64,000 nucleotides of DNA from Manduca sexta. Lineage: Eukaryota; Arthropoda; Insecta; Lepidoptera; Sphingidae. The position numbers were made by a program, and so were the translations under genes. The notes beneath the pieces were generated by a model that was not told the DNA's origin, did no database searches, and saw only the letters and a list, made by a program, of their open reading frames with translations. The DNA lies in the NCBI RefSeq assembly GCF_014839805.1, contig NC_051119.1, positions 9,355,245 through 9,419,244 of the forward strand, in the 5' to 3' direction. Of the stretch, positions 22,791 through 34,940 are shown one piece after another. Numbering within the stretch: the stretch's first letter is position 1; each line of letters begins with the position of its first letter.

Positions 22791-24699
22791 ATTAAGGGCC
22801 TAAACTGGTTTTAATTGTCACAAAGTGCTGCATAGATATGCATGGACACCAGTATTATCAAAAAGTTTTTTTAATAAGCATGCTATAAAGTCGTAACCAC
22901 GAATAAATCATATTTTTCACCGACCCTACGTTATGAGCTAAATTAAAATCGAAGGTAATTAGTTACTGCTCTGCTTTTTATAATCCAGTAAAATAAAAGT
23001 TCTGTGTTTTCTATTATAAGGCAAGTTCTTTGCAATTTTTTTTCGCAATGCCTTCTAGTTATACCCACTTGACTATCCTTTCCTATCTCATTATATTAAG
23101 GACCAAAGTTCAAAACTTTCCACGCTTTTCCAACATTCGCCATAATGGTTCTTATTATTTTGCAAACTACTCAAGTTGAAAGCATAATTATATTCCCCTA
23201 TTAGATCTATCAGACCAACATGTAAACATTATAATTAATATGCATATTATCGGTAATGTTATTAGGTGCTGACTTACGTCATTAGCGTTTATGAATATTG
23301 AATTGAAGGTAATACACAGTTAGCCCAGTGATTACTAATGGATTTGATAGGAAACCGTAATTGTTCGATGTAAACTACAAATGAGTACTAAGCACATCTT
23401 ACAAACTGGAAGAGAAATGACAAATGAAAAAAATAAGAGGAAAAACTTGGAATTTTTGAGAACGTAAAGCTAACGTTAAACAAAGTAATGTCTATTTCGA
23501 AATTACCCGTGCAAGGCATACTTTATTATTATTTACGAAAGATCGCAAATCTATGTCATTTTTGAAATGCACACAATTAAGATCGATTCATTTGCAGCCA
23601 CGATTAAAATAAAATAAACAAGAACAAAGACATTCAAGTTCCTCATTTAAAATCTTCCGAATTCATTCAACTTGACGTTTCAAGAATGAATTTCAGATAT
23701 TTTTAAAGCTTCCTACGAAATTTCTTTCCACAATCCTGAACAATACAACAATGAAGAAGATGCGAATGACTTCGATAATGTAGGTCAAGCATTACTATCC
23801 GTAACCTCAGTAATTGCTCAGAAATGGACATTATTTATTCAGACGGGAGTGAAGGTTACATGAAATGGTCTAGACGAGTTGGCGCCAGTCGGATCTCTAT
23901 TTTATGTGCTTGATTTATGGGAGTCTGTGGCTGCAATTTTATGGAGCTCACATAATGTCTGACTACGAATGTGTTGCTAGTGAGATTTGAGAAACAAGTT
24001 TTAATGATTGTAAAACTAAGTTTAACGATTTGGTTTATGTTCGTGTTTTAGAATTTAAAATAAGTTGAAAATTTTCTATTTGCTATATGATTAAAGATGA
24101 CTTTATTTTCATGTGATTGTGAAATACATAGTACAATTATTAGAAGTCCTTGATAAAGGTAGTACATATAGTTGTTACGTCCGAGACGTATTTCAATACA
24201 ACCATATTTATGATAAATATTTATATCTTAGCAAAATTCAAAAGTTTATGACCAGTCTGTAGTAAGTCTTCTGTTCATTTGGAACATAGGTATGTATGTA
24301 CGTCGGCTCTTAAAAGTAAAAACACATTTTATTTTACTATTTCAGAAAATATCATAAATGCATTTGCCATATTCAATAGCGCTTCAAGGAACAGTCTAGC
24401 TGTTCAAAGGAAGCTCCACGATATAAAATATTAACGTCAAAAGAACCAAAATAACCAATACAGTTCAGTTGTACCTGTCGCCTGTCTATGTGCCGTGCGA
24501 TGGAAATAGAGTTCATTTGGTTTTGGTATCGATTCTAATGGTCTGAGTACAATATTGGTCTGAGTTTAGTTTAACGTCTGCTTTTCAATATCTGTGTGTA
24601 GACCCGCTGATATAGTCGGTGTTTTGTCCCTTATCAATGAGCATCGACGGAATGTTTTTGAATGTATTGAAATGTTTTATACATCAATAATATTTGATT

Positions 24700-24835
24700 T
24701 CTTATGTGTACGCGAATGTTAGACTTTGAAATAAAAATATTTACGAATTTCATCGTGGTTATTTATATTATTATTTTCCCGACGTTTCGAACGTGGCTTA
24801 TGAAAGTTGCCAAGTCCGCAATAAAATTCGTAAAT
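24700..24835 (-). repeat. Penelope-type element end fragment
   Basis: Shares 'acgcgaatgttagac' and 'attattattttcccgacgtt' with 63035-63125, the 3' flank of the Penelope-like element at the right edge of the window. Confidence 0.6.
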
Positions 24836-25446
24836 AGTTTTAATTCAATATTTCAAGAATCCACAATCGCTTTGAACATTGAAGATGATTTTATGTTCAA
24901 CCACACAAAAGCAGCCATAAACGAAAAATTGTAACGTTCATTTGGAACATTTTTCTCCCATTAAAGGCCATTGGAAGAAACATTGACGCCGCATTTAATA
25001 AATTGCTCGTCAATAATAAAATAGCATGAATACCCAGGTGTAGTGAATCAAACAGAAAGCTTTTTGTGGTTTAAATACGAGCCGTTTCAAGTTCCATCGG
25101 GACTGGTAAACGTTATTTAAAACCATGAATATTTGTCAACTCGTTCTGTTTGTACGGAAAAATACTTTTATTTGATTGCACGTTGACGCATAAATGGTTT
25201 TTATTTCAGTATTAAAATTTAATATTGTTGATTTAATGATGATGACAAAACATTATGTTATAAGGGTATGAGTATTTAATATTATTATATTTCATGGCTT
25301 TAGTATTCCGTCCAATCAATAATTTTAATCGATAGTTTTCTATCAAATTTAATGTCATCTCTATTAAATCCATCGTGGAACGTACCACGATGAAATATTT
25401 AGATTCTACTAATTGTAGAATCTTCACGACTATTTTGGGAGCAGCC

Positions 25447-25761
25447 GTCATATACTATATTGCTAGATCTTTTAGAGACCTTCAAGAAATCAGCGTATTC
25501 CTTTCTTAAATGCGTCATTGCATTCTCTGGTATTAGGGATTCTTGTAGGTAACTAATATCTTTTTCTACCAGACCACTGGCTTATCCAATCACACCTATA
25601 AGAGTCATATACTATATTGCTAGATCTTTTAGGGACCTTCAAGAAATCAGCGTATTCGTTCCTTAAATGCGTCATTGCATCCTCTGGTATTAGGGACTCT
25701 TGTAGGTAACTAATATCTTTTTCTACCAGACCTACTGACTTATGCAATCACACCTATAAAA
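25447..25761. repeat. Tandem duplication of a ~157-bp unit
   Basis: Units 25447-25603 and 25604-25761 differ at about ten positions and by one base. On the minus strand the right-hand unit reads VGLVEKDISYLQESLIPEDA then HLRNEYADFLKVPKRSSNIV. The left unit carries the same reading, but the one-base difference shifts its frame. It looks like a duplicated exon or a gene fragment; the source protein is not recognised. Confidence 0.75.
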
Positions 25762-25889
25762 GTCATAACCATAACCAAAACATATTAATATCGATACCTC
25801 ATCGAATATATTGTAGAAATACTATAACAAATGTAATGTATACTAATAAGGTAGGTGCGGATATGATCAACGAGCGAGGTAACTCGATA

Positions 25890-26040
25890 TGAATCGTCAC
25901 TCATGGTGGGGAAAACATTGTGATTGATGAATTGGGCGGCGACCGGCGACTCGAGTTGCGTTTGAACAGAACACGGCCTTTCGACGATGCTGCTATAATT
26001 GAAGATGATGAAGGACGATCATTTATTCCCATAGAAGTGT
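25890..26040 (+). pseudogene. Possible coding relic (unknown)
   Basis: A frame free of stops from 25890 reads ENIVIDELGGDRRLELRLNR then PFDDAAIIEDDEGRSFIPIE. The sequence is acidic and protein-like, but then runs into low-complexity hydrophobic codons. There is no ATG in a fitting position and no family is recognised. Confidence 0.2.
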
Positions 26041-26887
26041 CAAGTCGATTTTTATTAATGCTTTTATTTGTTTTAGTAAATTCCAGTATTAAACTCTTTT
26101 TCTGGAGAAAGAATTCTATCGACCGGTATTAGTATTCTTAAAATGAATGAATTAATCTCTCCTAGCCGAATTTATTGCAAAATGTTTGTAAAACTAATGA
26201 TTTAAAAATTTCGATGTCACACGGATTTTTCTATTTTTTCTATTCCTACGGTACAAGGCGTTTCACACCTGGCCATAAATCTATACTTTTCTTTGTCGCA
26301 CTATTAGTAAGACATGCACAAGATGTTTCAGACCTGGTTTCGCACTCAACGTGTTAAGTGTTTATAAGAATGATATTGATAATTGTTCCGCTAGGCAAAA
26401 TTATGGATATCGTTTAGAATGCAACGTCTTTTGTTGGTCAAAATTAGGTTTAGATTAGAATTTATATCAGGTATGTGGGAAAATTGCCATGCCAAATAAA
26501 ACCCTATATCCATTTACTATGGTATTCGTTTAAGTATCTTCAATTATAACAGCCGTTTTAAATAACCTTCGTATCTAATTTATTTCCCCTTATTTATACT
26601 GAAAGCTAATAACAATGAAAATTGTTGTTGGGTTAAACATTCATGACCGTTACTTGCAATCACATTGTCTCGTTGTCTGACCTTCGATATTTTTGTTAGC
26701 AAGTTGGATCGATAGGCCTTGTAATTCATTGTTTATGTAATGTCTCTACACAGGGTTTAAAAATATATTGTATAACAGTCGAATTTTATTATTCCTCATA
26801 TTACTTTTAGTACACTCCAATATTAAACTTTTTTAACTGTAGAAAGAATCTAATCTATAAGTATTTGTATTCTTAAATTGAATGCAC

Positions 26888-27055
26888 CCCTAGCCGAATT
26901 TGGACCACGGTAGCCAATCTCAACTGATATCAGCCAGGTACGCAGGAGATATTATAGTGTATAAGTGTGTGCACAATACACAGGTGCACTCTCTGTTCCT
27001 TCACTCTCATACTCCAGTGAGACGGCGATTCGACATGACTGGAGGGAGATTAGAC
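26888..27055 (-). repeat. SINE family C fragment
   Basis: Shares 'agccaggtacgcaggagata', 'ttccttcactctcata' and 'cgacatgactggag' with 57048-57490. Confidence 0.7.
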
Positions 27056-28862
27056 AAAATAACCCCTTCAGTCACCGTATTTCTTCACGCATTTCTAGAT
27101 TTACTACTATCCTAGATTCCCACGAAACAAATACAAAAACGTCTACATCGGATATAAATCTAGCTTCGTATAATACTGAATACGGGCTAAGTTTCAGAGC
27201 TGTCGTCGAGGCATGTTTATTGCGAATATTCGGCACGTCGATGCCCTCATGAAACTTTGGTGGAATGTTGCCAACCTTACTGAGAAACTAATGTATCCAT
27301 TCGTAAACCAAACTTTTTTATTTATTTGTCGAATATGTGATATTTTAGAGAATTTTGGAGCTGAAACGGTGACAAGTGCTGCTAAAACTAATAATTGTCG
27401 CCATGTAATTTTTGTCACACTGTAAATTTATTTCCTACATAGATTTTAGACGATTACTTGTTTAGTAAAAAAGAATAAAAATAATAATCTATATGGTAAG
27501 TTTGTAGGAAATAACACAAAACATACAAATAAGACTATGGTTTAATAAATAGAATAAAAATAACAATCTAATTGGTGAATTTTTGAGAAAAAACAAAACA
27601 TAGCTACAAATAAGATTATGTAATATTAAACTATAGACTTGAGAGACCTTAAGGTGTAGAGAAAATAAACGTAAGGCAAAGATGTAAGGTATTGAAAGAA
27701 ATTCAGGAAAAAGGAAAGAACGTTGATGTGATTGTGAGGACCGCGCTATATGCTATCAAAATAATGTTCAGCATATACAAAACAATTATATATTTGATAT
27801 TATATGTTTGAATATTGTAGTATTAAGTAGTGGATTAGTTAATAGTTAATAGCGACAATATTGTATTAGGTTTAAGGTACCTATAAGGATATTGTCGAAA
27901 TGATGATAAATGAATAAATAAATAATATTGATAGAAGCAGTCAAGCTAGGTAGTAAGGCTCTCGTAGGTAAGAGTCCCATTGGTGCTACAGAAATATCTA
28001 ATTTAGTGATCTATTATATTTATAAAACTTTTGACTCTTAATGAGTCAGTCAGCTCAGGCATCTAATCTCAAGATGCCTAGCAAGTAGCATAGTTCAATA
28101 AATTTCAGTTTATTAAAAAATTTTAAGCGATGTTTTTGGGAATTGCATATTATTTAGCGAGCGAAACCCTCTTATCATCAAATTGCTGTGTTAAAAATAT
28201 CATAGCAAAGCTAAATTGGATTTAAGAACTACCTACGTAAATAGGTAGTTTAATAATTTGCTATTTCTTGCTTCATAACAAAATCTATTTTATCACTGCC
28301 TACACGTTCTCATTTAAACTCTCGAGTTATTGCGATTTCCCTTGATGCCATTAAGAACTTCAAATTCTTTGCTGTAGGCGTCACTGAATTATTTTTAATG
28401 CTCATCAAATATTCGTCTAAAAATATCTTAAGAGACAAGGCTACTTTAGCTGCCCGTCTGTCTGAACACTCTCTGTTGAGTGTCTTAATGGCTATCTTGG
28501 TTTATTAATTATACACAATCTTTATTCACAGTCTTCACAATGCACCTTAATTTATTGATCTAGATTGATTATAACTATTGGAAGAGTTTGGGACAATTTT
28601 GCATCTTATTGGAGTTAACATTGATACACTCTCACTCACTCACTAGCGCTCTTTATCCCCTAAAAGGTAGACAGAGGCGCAAAGACTTAACCCCATTTTT
28701 TACTTTCCTATTATTTAAAAGCGGGCGAGCCTATCACCATAGACGTTAACTCTTCATATTTTTTATTGGATGGTATTATTTTATCCCAATATTTGAAAAG
28801 CAATGATAATAATCACAGAAAAGTATTTACTTTGTCACATTAACAAAAAAAAATCTTTCCAG

Positions 28863-29051
28863 GCATTAGTAACTCGTATCCAGAAGGAGCGTGACGCAGC
28901 TCTAGCCGAGGCTGCCAGCTGTCGCGAGCGGGCTGAGGCTGCGGCTGCAGCTGCTAATAGAGCCGCCAGAGACAGAGACAGCGCTGCCACCGAGCTCGAC
29001 GTACTCAGAGAGAGATGGGAGAAGGCACACCAACAGCACCAGAAACTTACG
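28863..29051 (+). CDS. brp: brp exon I, Ala-rich coiled coil
   Basis: Acceptor aatctttccag, donor gtacgt; 63 codons, phase 0, residues 577-639. It reads ALVTRIQKERDAALAEAASC, an Ala/Arg-rich stretch, then TELDVLRERWEKAHQQHQKL. The position matches the Drosophila rod between REKLEKTQ and LQMERDD. The run of alanines makes this part a less ideal coiled coil than its neighbours. Confidence 0.93.
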
Positions 29052-29316
29052 GTACGTTAAATTCTAGTATTCGTTTTCTGGTAGAATGCGTTTGCATGTT
29101 GATCTGTAAGAGGACATTCTTGATCTTACGCGTTTTGTTTTCTCATGAGCGATGGAAATAATTAATAAATTAGATATTCCAAAGAGTCTGATTCTAAAAA
29201 TTTTCGTTAATTGCTTATTATTTATTGATCTTGATCAAATGAAATATTACACTCCATATTCTTGATTGAATAGTTATAGATATACCTGTTAACTAATATA
29301 CACGATTTTTTTGCAG

Positions 29317-29456
29317 ATGGAAAGGGACGACGCCTTAACGGAATTGGAAATATTGAAAGAGAAACTTGACAAGGCCTTGTATTCAACTCAAAAGACAATT
29401 GAAGAAAAGGAGACTGCGCACAAAGAATACGAGAAAATGCTCGAAAAGTATGATAG
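29317..29456 (+). CDS. brp: brp exon J, coiled coil
   Basis: Acceptor gatttttttgcag, donor gtacat; 140 nt, starting in phase 0 and leaving two bases of an Arg codon. It encodes MERDDALTELEILKEKLDKA and then YSTQKTIEEKETAHKEYEKM up to LEKYDR (residues 640-686). It closely matches Drosophila Brp. The intron to exon K is only 104 bp. Confidence 0.95.
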
Positions 29457-29560
29457 GTACATTGTGTTCTTGACGTCGTCTTGTGTTGGTGGCCGTCATT
29501 ATTGTATATGTATAGTAAGCCACATATATCTACAGAGCCTAAAATCATTTTTATTTTCAG

Positions 29561-31730
29561 GTCTCAGAATGAAATCTACAGACTTCAAAATAAGATAGAT
29601 ATTTTAGAAGCGGACAAAGATCGAATCGAACTTGAACTGGAGAAACAAGTACATTTGTCTACGAAATCCAGGGAAGATCAGAGAAAATTACAAGACGAAT
29701 TGGCTAGATTGCAGGAAATGTATGACAGGGCATCTTTACAGTTAGGCAGGACCAAAGAACAGGAAGAGAAAGCTAAAGAAGACATGGATAGGCTGAGTGT
29801 TGATATTGAAATGGTTCGTGAACGTTATGAGAAGAGTCAGATTGAATTGAGAAGGCTCCAGGCTGAAAAGGAAAAATTGGTAGCTGATAACGAACGGTTA
29901 CAATTTGAGTACGATCGAGCGATGACACAGTGTGGCAAAGCACAGGCTTCTAACGAAAAGACACAAGAAGAAATGGCCAGAGTTCAAATCGAACTTGAAA
30001 AGATGTATGACAAACATGACAAGGTATCATCTGAATTGAGGAGAGTGCAAGCAGAACTAGACAAAGTTAAACAAGACGCCAGTGGCGCCAGAGAAGAGGC
30101 AGAAAGATACGCGGCTCGTTATGGAAAATACCATGACACTAAAGAAGAACACGAGAGAACCAAGCTGGAGGTGGAACGGCTGCGAACCCGGCTAGAGAAG
30201 ACGACGCTAGAACTGGAACGTGCGCGCAAGGCCGAAGAGGAGGTCACCCGTCTGCGTTCCGAGCTGGAGCGCGTCGAGGGGCTCCGAGGTAAATACCAAT
30301 TCGAACAGGATAAATGGACCAATGAGGTTAATAGAATGCAGGCGGAACTCGATAAGCAACGCGAGCGTTACGAGGTTTCGCAGGCTGATGTGCAGCGTCT
30401 ACAGGCGGAGAAGGAACAAGCAGAAACTAAGTTCCATGAAATTAACATACAGTTAGAGTTATCTAAAGGAGAGGTTACGAAACTCAGCGCAGCGTTGGAA
30501 AAGCAACGTACAGAACTAGAACGTGCTCATATTGAGTGCGAGAAGTTCAGAGATCGCTGTGAGAAGCTCAAATTACGATCAGAACAGTTGGATAAGGACA
30601 ATGAGAGACTCAAAGGAGAATTGCAACAGATTGAGAGGATGAAACTCCAGGCAGTTGCCGGAGACAAAGCTAGAACTGAGGATAGACTCGAGATTGAGCG
30701 TTTACGAGATAAATTGGAAAAAGCTATTCAAGCGAGAGATGCCACCGAAATGGAGGCAGGACGCTTAGCCAAGGAACTCGAAAAATCGCAAATGCATTTG
30801 TCAAAATATCAAGAAACGAACGAAACGACGCGTGTTGAATATGACAGGATGACTAATGAATTAGGCAGAATGCACGAACGTTTAGAGCGTACAATCCTAG
30901 AAATGAGGCAGATAGAACAGGAGCGAGATGCACTCAGAACTGAAATACAGAATACGAGACGCAACGTTGAGCAACAGCAGAGAACTTTGGATCATAGAAC
31001 ACAGGAAACTCTTGTGAAACTTCAGCAAGAATTGGCACAGTCTGTGCGGGATAGAGAAAAGATGGCTTCCATATTGGAACAGCGAGATAAACAAGCGGAC
31101 GCCATCGAAAAACAGATTGTAAAATTAGAAGCGGACACGAAACAGTTGACAATCGAACGCGATCAGCTAGTGGCACAATTGGAGAAGTCACAAGATATGC
31201 TTGTAAATTTCCAAAGGGAACTAAATGCTTCGGAAGCAGAGCTTCAAAAGCAGCGTGATGAAGTGCGCAGACTAAAGGAGGAACAAAGAAAGATGGCTCA
31301 GGATTCAGAACGTGGCGCCAAAACCGTCCTTGAAAGTCGCGAGAGAGAAATCGCGAAGTTACAGCAGCAAGTCCAAGGTCTCAGCAAGGAACGAGACACT
31401 ATTAAACAACGTGCAGAAAAAGCTGAAAAAGAAGCTCAGAAAGTCGCCGAGCTTGACAAATGGCGAGCTGCAGTCGAAGCAGAAAAAACCAAAGCAATCT
31501 CAGCAGAAAAAGCTCTATCTGAATGCCAACAGCGCTTACAGTCTCTAGAGAAACAGTTCCAGACACAACAGCAGCAATTACAGCAACTTCAGGCGCGCGG
31601 TCCGTCTGACGTCCGCGAGGTTCAGAAGCAGCTCGAAGCGGCACAAGCGGAATCGCGAGCACTCGCCGTGGAGCGGGAGCGGTGCCAGTCACAGCTCGAG
31701 ATGCTCGTTCAGGAATTGGAGAAGAGCCAG
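29561..31730 (+). CDS. brp: brp exon K, main rod exon (723 codons)
   Basis: The largest exon: acceptor atttttattttcag, donor gtcagt. It encodes residues 686-1409, starting SQNEIYRLQNKIDILEAD and ending QLEMLVQELEKSQ. It is uninterrupted coiled coil with motifs recurring through Drosophila Brp: YEKSQIELRRLQAEKEKL, INIQLELSKGEVTKLSAALE, IERLRDKLEKAIQARDATEM, AGRLAKELEKSQMHLSKYQE and LVAQLEKSQDMLVNFQRELN. The C-terminal part is rich in Gln (residues ~1345-1370), as in flies. GC content rises locally around 30150-30420. The frame stays open past the donor for 17 codons to a stop ending at 31784, which would give a truncated protein if the intron were retained. Several antisense open frames here are shadows. 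Confidence 0.97.
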
Positions 31731-32538
31731 GTCAGTTGGAGGATCGCCCGGCGACCAGCGGCTGTCGGAACACTACGCGGTTGAATCGAGTTTATTCCCC
31801 ACCCAATTTGCTGATGACAATATATCGCTTTTAAATATAATCTAAACTCGATTGAACCTCGAATCGAAACTTTGTCTGCTTAAGCCATTGCACCGGTGTT
31901 ACCGAGTAGATTTTGTTTTGGATGTTCATACATTTGATTTTTGGTTGGATCATCATCGCCGGTTGTCACGTACATTGTCGTTGTATAGTAGCATGTCACC
32001 CACAGCCCGCTGGGCATCCTCCAACCCCTCATTGTTCGTATTTATTTTTATTAGTTTCATCATCGCAGTGTTTTGGACGTGAATAAATATCATCGGAATG
32101 TATGTCATGTTGTGTTCGAACGTTGAGCAAAATTGTTGCACCCTACATTGGTCTGTTCCGCGACACCGCACTGATCCTTGTGTCCGTCCAAGGCGCGCTT
32201 TATAATGTTCGGTGCAAGAAAATTGCAATAAAGCTTTGTGTACATGACGATATGTTAATTTTATTGATCTTTTTTCAGCCGTGCTCGCTAATGTACTGTG
32301 TATTATTGGCAAATTTTTGATTGTTCGTCGTCTTGCAAATTGAATTGAGAAGCTCACATTGAATTTTTTGCTGTTGAATACAAAATTATGTTTTGCAAAG
32401 TTGTATGTAAAAAGTTATGCTTCTGAAAGTGATATAAGATTTCTATGTATGTACGTCGCCGTTACAGCTTCTTACAAGCTTACTTCATTTTTGTCGCTTT
32501 CGTTCTTTCCCTGGCTAATCTTTGGTTTTCGATAACAG
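31731..32538 (+). other. brp intron; possible retained-intron end
   Basis: Frame K stays open to a TGA at 31782-31784, and an AATAAA occurs at about 32227. If the intron were retained, the protein would end 17 residues after the donor. The rest holds short frames of no recognisable content. Confidence 0.5.
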
Positions 32539-32805
32539 CTCGATCTCCGCGAAGCGAACAAGAAACTCCAGGCAGCTGGCAACCAGAACGCGAAAGCTGG
32601 GGAAGACGCAGCGCAAGCTAAGCGGCAGCTGCAAGAAGAATTTAAAAAGTTAGACGACGCAAGAAAACAGTTCGAAGATCACAGAAGAACGTGGGACAAT
32701 AAGAGGAAAGAAGTGGAGGAGAAAGAGAAGTCGCTGACGGAGTTGGATCGACAGTTAAAGAAGAGAAAAGAGCAAATGGACCAAATGGAAGCATCTTTGA
32801 GGAAG
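32539..32805 (+). CDS. brp: brp exon L, coiled coil
   Basis: Acceptor ttttcgataacag, donor gtaagt; 89 codons in phase 0, residues 1410-1498. It starts LDLREANKKLQAAGNQNAKA and ends KSLTELDRQLKKRKEQMDQM then EASLRK. It corresponds to the fly segment ending in QLRKRKEQMDQLEKSL, close to the C-terminus. It has no ATG-led long open frame, so it is easily missed without splice reading. Confidence 0.95.
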
Positions 32806-33015
32806 GTAAGTTCTAGCTAAAAATTAGGTTAAGAAATAACGCTATAAGCCCCATATTTCTTTTATGATAATTTTGAAAGGAAAGAGTAATTTATCATACA
32901 ATGACGAATGATCTAAAATTTGTAACACTAACAAACATGAACAAATATATCATTTTAATAATGTTGCAATAACCAGCAGTTTATTAGGATTAATAAATGA
33001 ACTCGTTTATTGCAG

Positions 33016-33221
33016 GCCGGCGGCAGTGCAGCGGCGGTCTCAGACCTGAACCGCAAGCTAACGGACTCGCAGAAAGAAGCGGACCAGTTGAAACAACAGC
33101 TCGACCAGACCAAGGAGGAGGCTAAACGACTCACTGCCGAGACAGAGCGGCTGTTGCAACTGGTGCAGATGTCGCAAGAGGAACAGGCGCAGAAGGAGAA
33201 GCAGATCATGGATCTGCAGCA
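33016..33221 (+). CDS. brp: brp exon M, conserved C-terminal block
   Basis: Acceptor cgtttattgcag, donor gtgagt; 206 nt, leaving two bases of a Gln codon. It encodes AGGSAAAVSDLNRKLTDSQK and then TAETERLLQLVQMSQEEQAQ to KQIMDLQ (residues 1499-1567). The ERLLQLVQMSQEEQ block is almost identical to the fly protein and is the strongest C-terminal signature of Brp. Confidence 0.96.
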
Positions 33222-33498
33222 GTGAGTATACTGGGATAGAGAAAGTTAGGAATGAATATCATATTGGAATTTTTTTTTGGAACTATTGGGTCTTGCAGGA
33301 GTTCAATTCGACATGAGAACTACTTGAAGTCCGTGTAACTACGTTTGCGATACGCTAAATATTTTCATTTTTAGTATTTTTTACATTTTAATATTAATTG
33401 AGAATATCAATATTAATTGAGAAGTGTTTTTTATTTTTTTTATATTACTCTCCAGTTTAAGTAAAAAGATTTCTTATGACAATTGTTTTTCATTGCAG

Positions 33499-33562
33499 GT
33501 CTGTACGGAACCTTCAAGCCAAACTGAAAAGTCAGCAACAAGCACAAGCACAAAGAGAAGAG
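33499..33562 (+). CDS. brp: brp exon N, last shared exon before the C-terminal switch
   Basis: A 64-nt exon, acceptor ttttcattgcag and donor gtattt. It completes Gln 1567 and encodes SVRNLQAKLKSQQQAQAQRE then E (residues 1568-1588). It leaves in phase 0. Both downstream acceptors, at 34248 and 34941, accept phase 0, so this exon is the branch point for two C-termini. Confidence 0.93.
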
Positions 33563-34247
33563 GTATTTTTGTACATCAATACCGTCAATCATGATCTACA
33601 GTCCGCCTTACAAGCTTCTTCTAACTTCTTAACATTTTATGCCTAAACTACTACTTTACAAACAAAGCTATATTATCCAGATATCATACAAATCTTTGAA
33701 AATATAGGGGATTTTGCCGCCAAGATGTTTAATTAATTTTAGAGCATTAAAAGTTTCTACTAATACTGCTAATTTTGTTTTACAATTATGGGTCAAAATT
33801 TTATATCACTTCAAATTTTTTCATCCGGCAAACTTCACTATACCGTTGTAATAATTATAATCTCTAATAACTGAACTGACTTAACTAATATGTTCCAACT
33901 CTTATCTATAACAATACTTATATTCTCTCTAATGCTGACTCAACTAATGTATTCCTTAAAGTCTGGCCGAGTCGTGTCACATAAATATAGCGGCAAATTC
34001 AAAAAAATCTACGGTTTGTAACCCTGTGAAGACTAAAAAGATAACTCATCTTGCAGTTATATTTTCATTAAAAAAATATCTTTTATTTCAACGATCTAAA
34101 ATAAAAACGTTGGCCACTTGATGTTTACCCGCGGTTATAAGGTATATTTTATTAAATTCGCCATACTTTCTGTGCCACGATTCGTTGGTCAGACTCTATC
34201 TATAACAATACTAACCCAACTAATGTTTTTGTTTCATGCTGCATCAG
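33563..34247 (+). other. brp intron before the C-terminal switch
   Basis: AT-rich. The only striking piece is the acceptor of exon O (gtttttgtttcatgctgcat then cag). No repeats recognised. Confidence 0.6.
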
Positions 34248-34283
34248 GCCGGACCCGCTGGCTTCCTCAAAAGCTTTTTCTAA
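34248..34283 (+). CDS. brp: brp terminal exon O, vesicle-tethering C-terminus (GFLKSFF)
   Basis: A 36-nt coding end after the acceptor gtttcatgctgcatcag, encoding AGPAGFLKSFF and the stop TAA (residues 1589-1599). This is the invariant Brp C-terminus. In Drosophila, deletion of the last 17 residues (the nude allele) leaves T-bars without tethered vesicles. The 3'UTR follows; a possible AATAAA polyadenylation signal lies at 34792-34797. The peptide is far too short to be found by open-frame length, but its match to the fly C-terminus is exact over GPAGFLKSFF. Confidence 0.95.
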   Translation, partial: AGPAGFLKSFF

Positions 34284-34940
34284 GTTAGTCGTTAGCACCA
34301 AGACTGTCGTTCATTTATTTGCTCTTTTCGTTTGAATAATTTTTCTTTAACAGTCGTTTCGATAACTCCGTAAGCGACCTCTCCGAAATCCACGTGTCCT
34401 TCTTATCTTACATAACACGTAAGATTTACAGCAATTTAAGTGTTTATATTTACATTAAATATAAAGTGTTCAAATCACGAATCACCGTCAGGTCGTCGAT
34501 TGATGTTGAAATCAGCCGTGTTAATGCGAATTCAGTTACATATTCTGTAACAGCACACAATAAGATAATTATTAGTTTAGATATATATAACATATAAGCG
34601 ATGTTTAACAAATGAAATAATCGTGTTCAGCGGGAATTATTTTTTAAGTATTGATAAAAAAAAAAATAAACTAATAATACATATTGTAAAACTGTTAAGT
34701 ATTCATGTATCTAGATAGAACGAGTAAGATGTCCACTAGTCGACCTGTTACCCAGCTTCGATCTTGTTATGCAATATATATATTAACTATAAATAAAATT
34801 AAATCTATGTTGACCTTTCTCCACTTATATTTTGGGTTTATATTGTTGACATTTTGTTGTTGAAGTAAATCTATTTGGTTTTTTAAATTAATTTTCATTT
34901 ATTCTTCTGTTTGTTTTCATCTTTCGATCCCTGTCGGTAG
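34284..34940 (+). other. 3'UTR of the short brp form / intron of the long form
   Basis: AT-rich sequence between the FLKSFF stop and the ERC-like exon P. The AATAAA at 34792-34797 is a plausible polyadenylation signal for the short transcript. An open frame at 34394-34597 shows no resemblance to anything and looks accidental. Confidence 0.6.

Larger units (their letters stand above)
21593..28862 (+). other. 7.3-kb brp intron with repeats
   Basis: It contains the 'ctcacggctccgcccgcg' repeat (22305-22790), a Penelope-type end fragment (24700-24835), a 157-bp tandem duplication (25447-25761), a short sense open frame with acidic residues at 25890-26040 and a SINE C copy (26888-27055). The rest is AT-rich. 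No exon is missing from the Brp frame here: exons H and I join directly, as in the fly protein. Confidence 0.7.

Noticed and set aside
27194..27418. Minus-strand frame starting MTKITWRQLLVLAALVTVSA, resembling a signal peptide
   Set aside because: The downstream part shows no secreted-protein features, the opposite strand is open too, and there is no splice or promoter context. I judged it chance.
30119..31692. Antisense and alternate-frame open frames over the large rod exon
   Set aside because: They are shadows of exon K, with low-complexity Ser/Leu composition from reverse-complemented coiled-coil codons.
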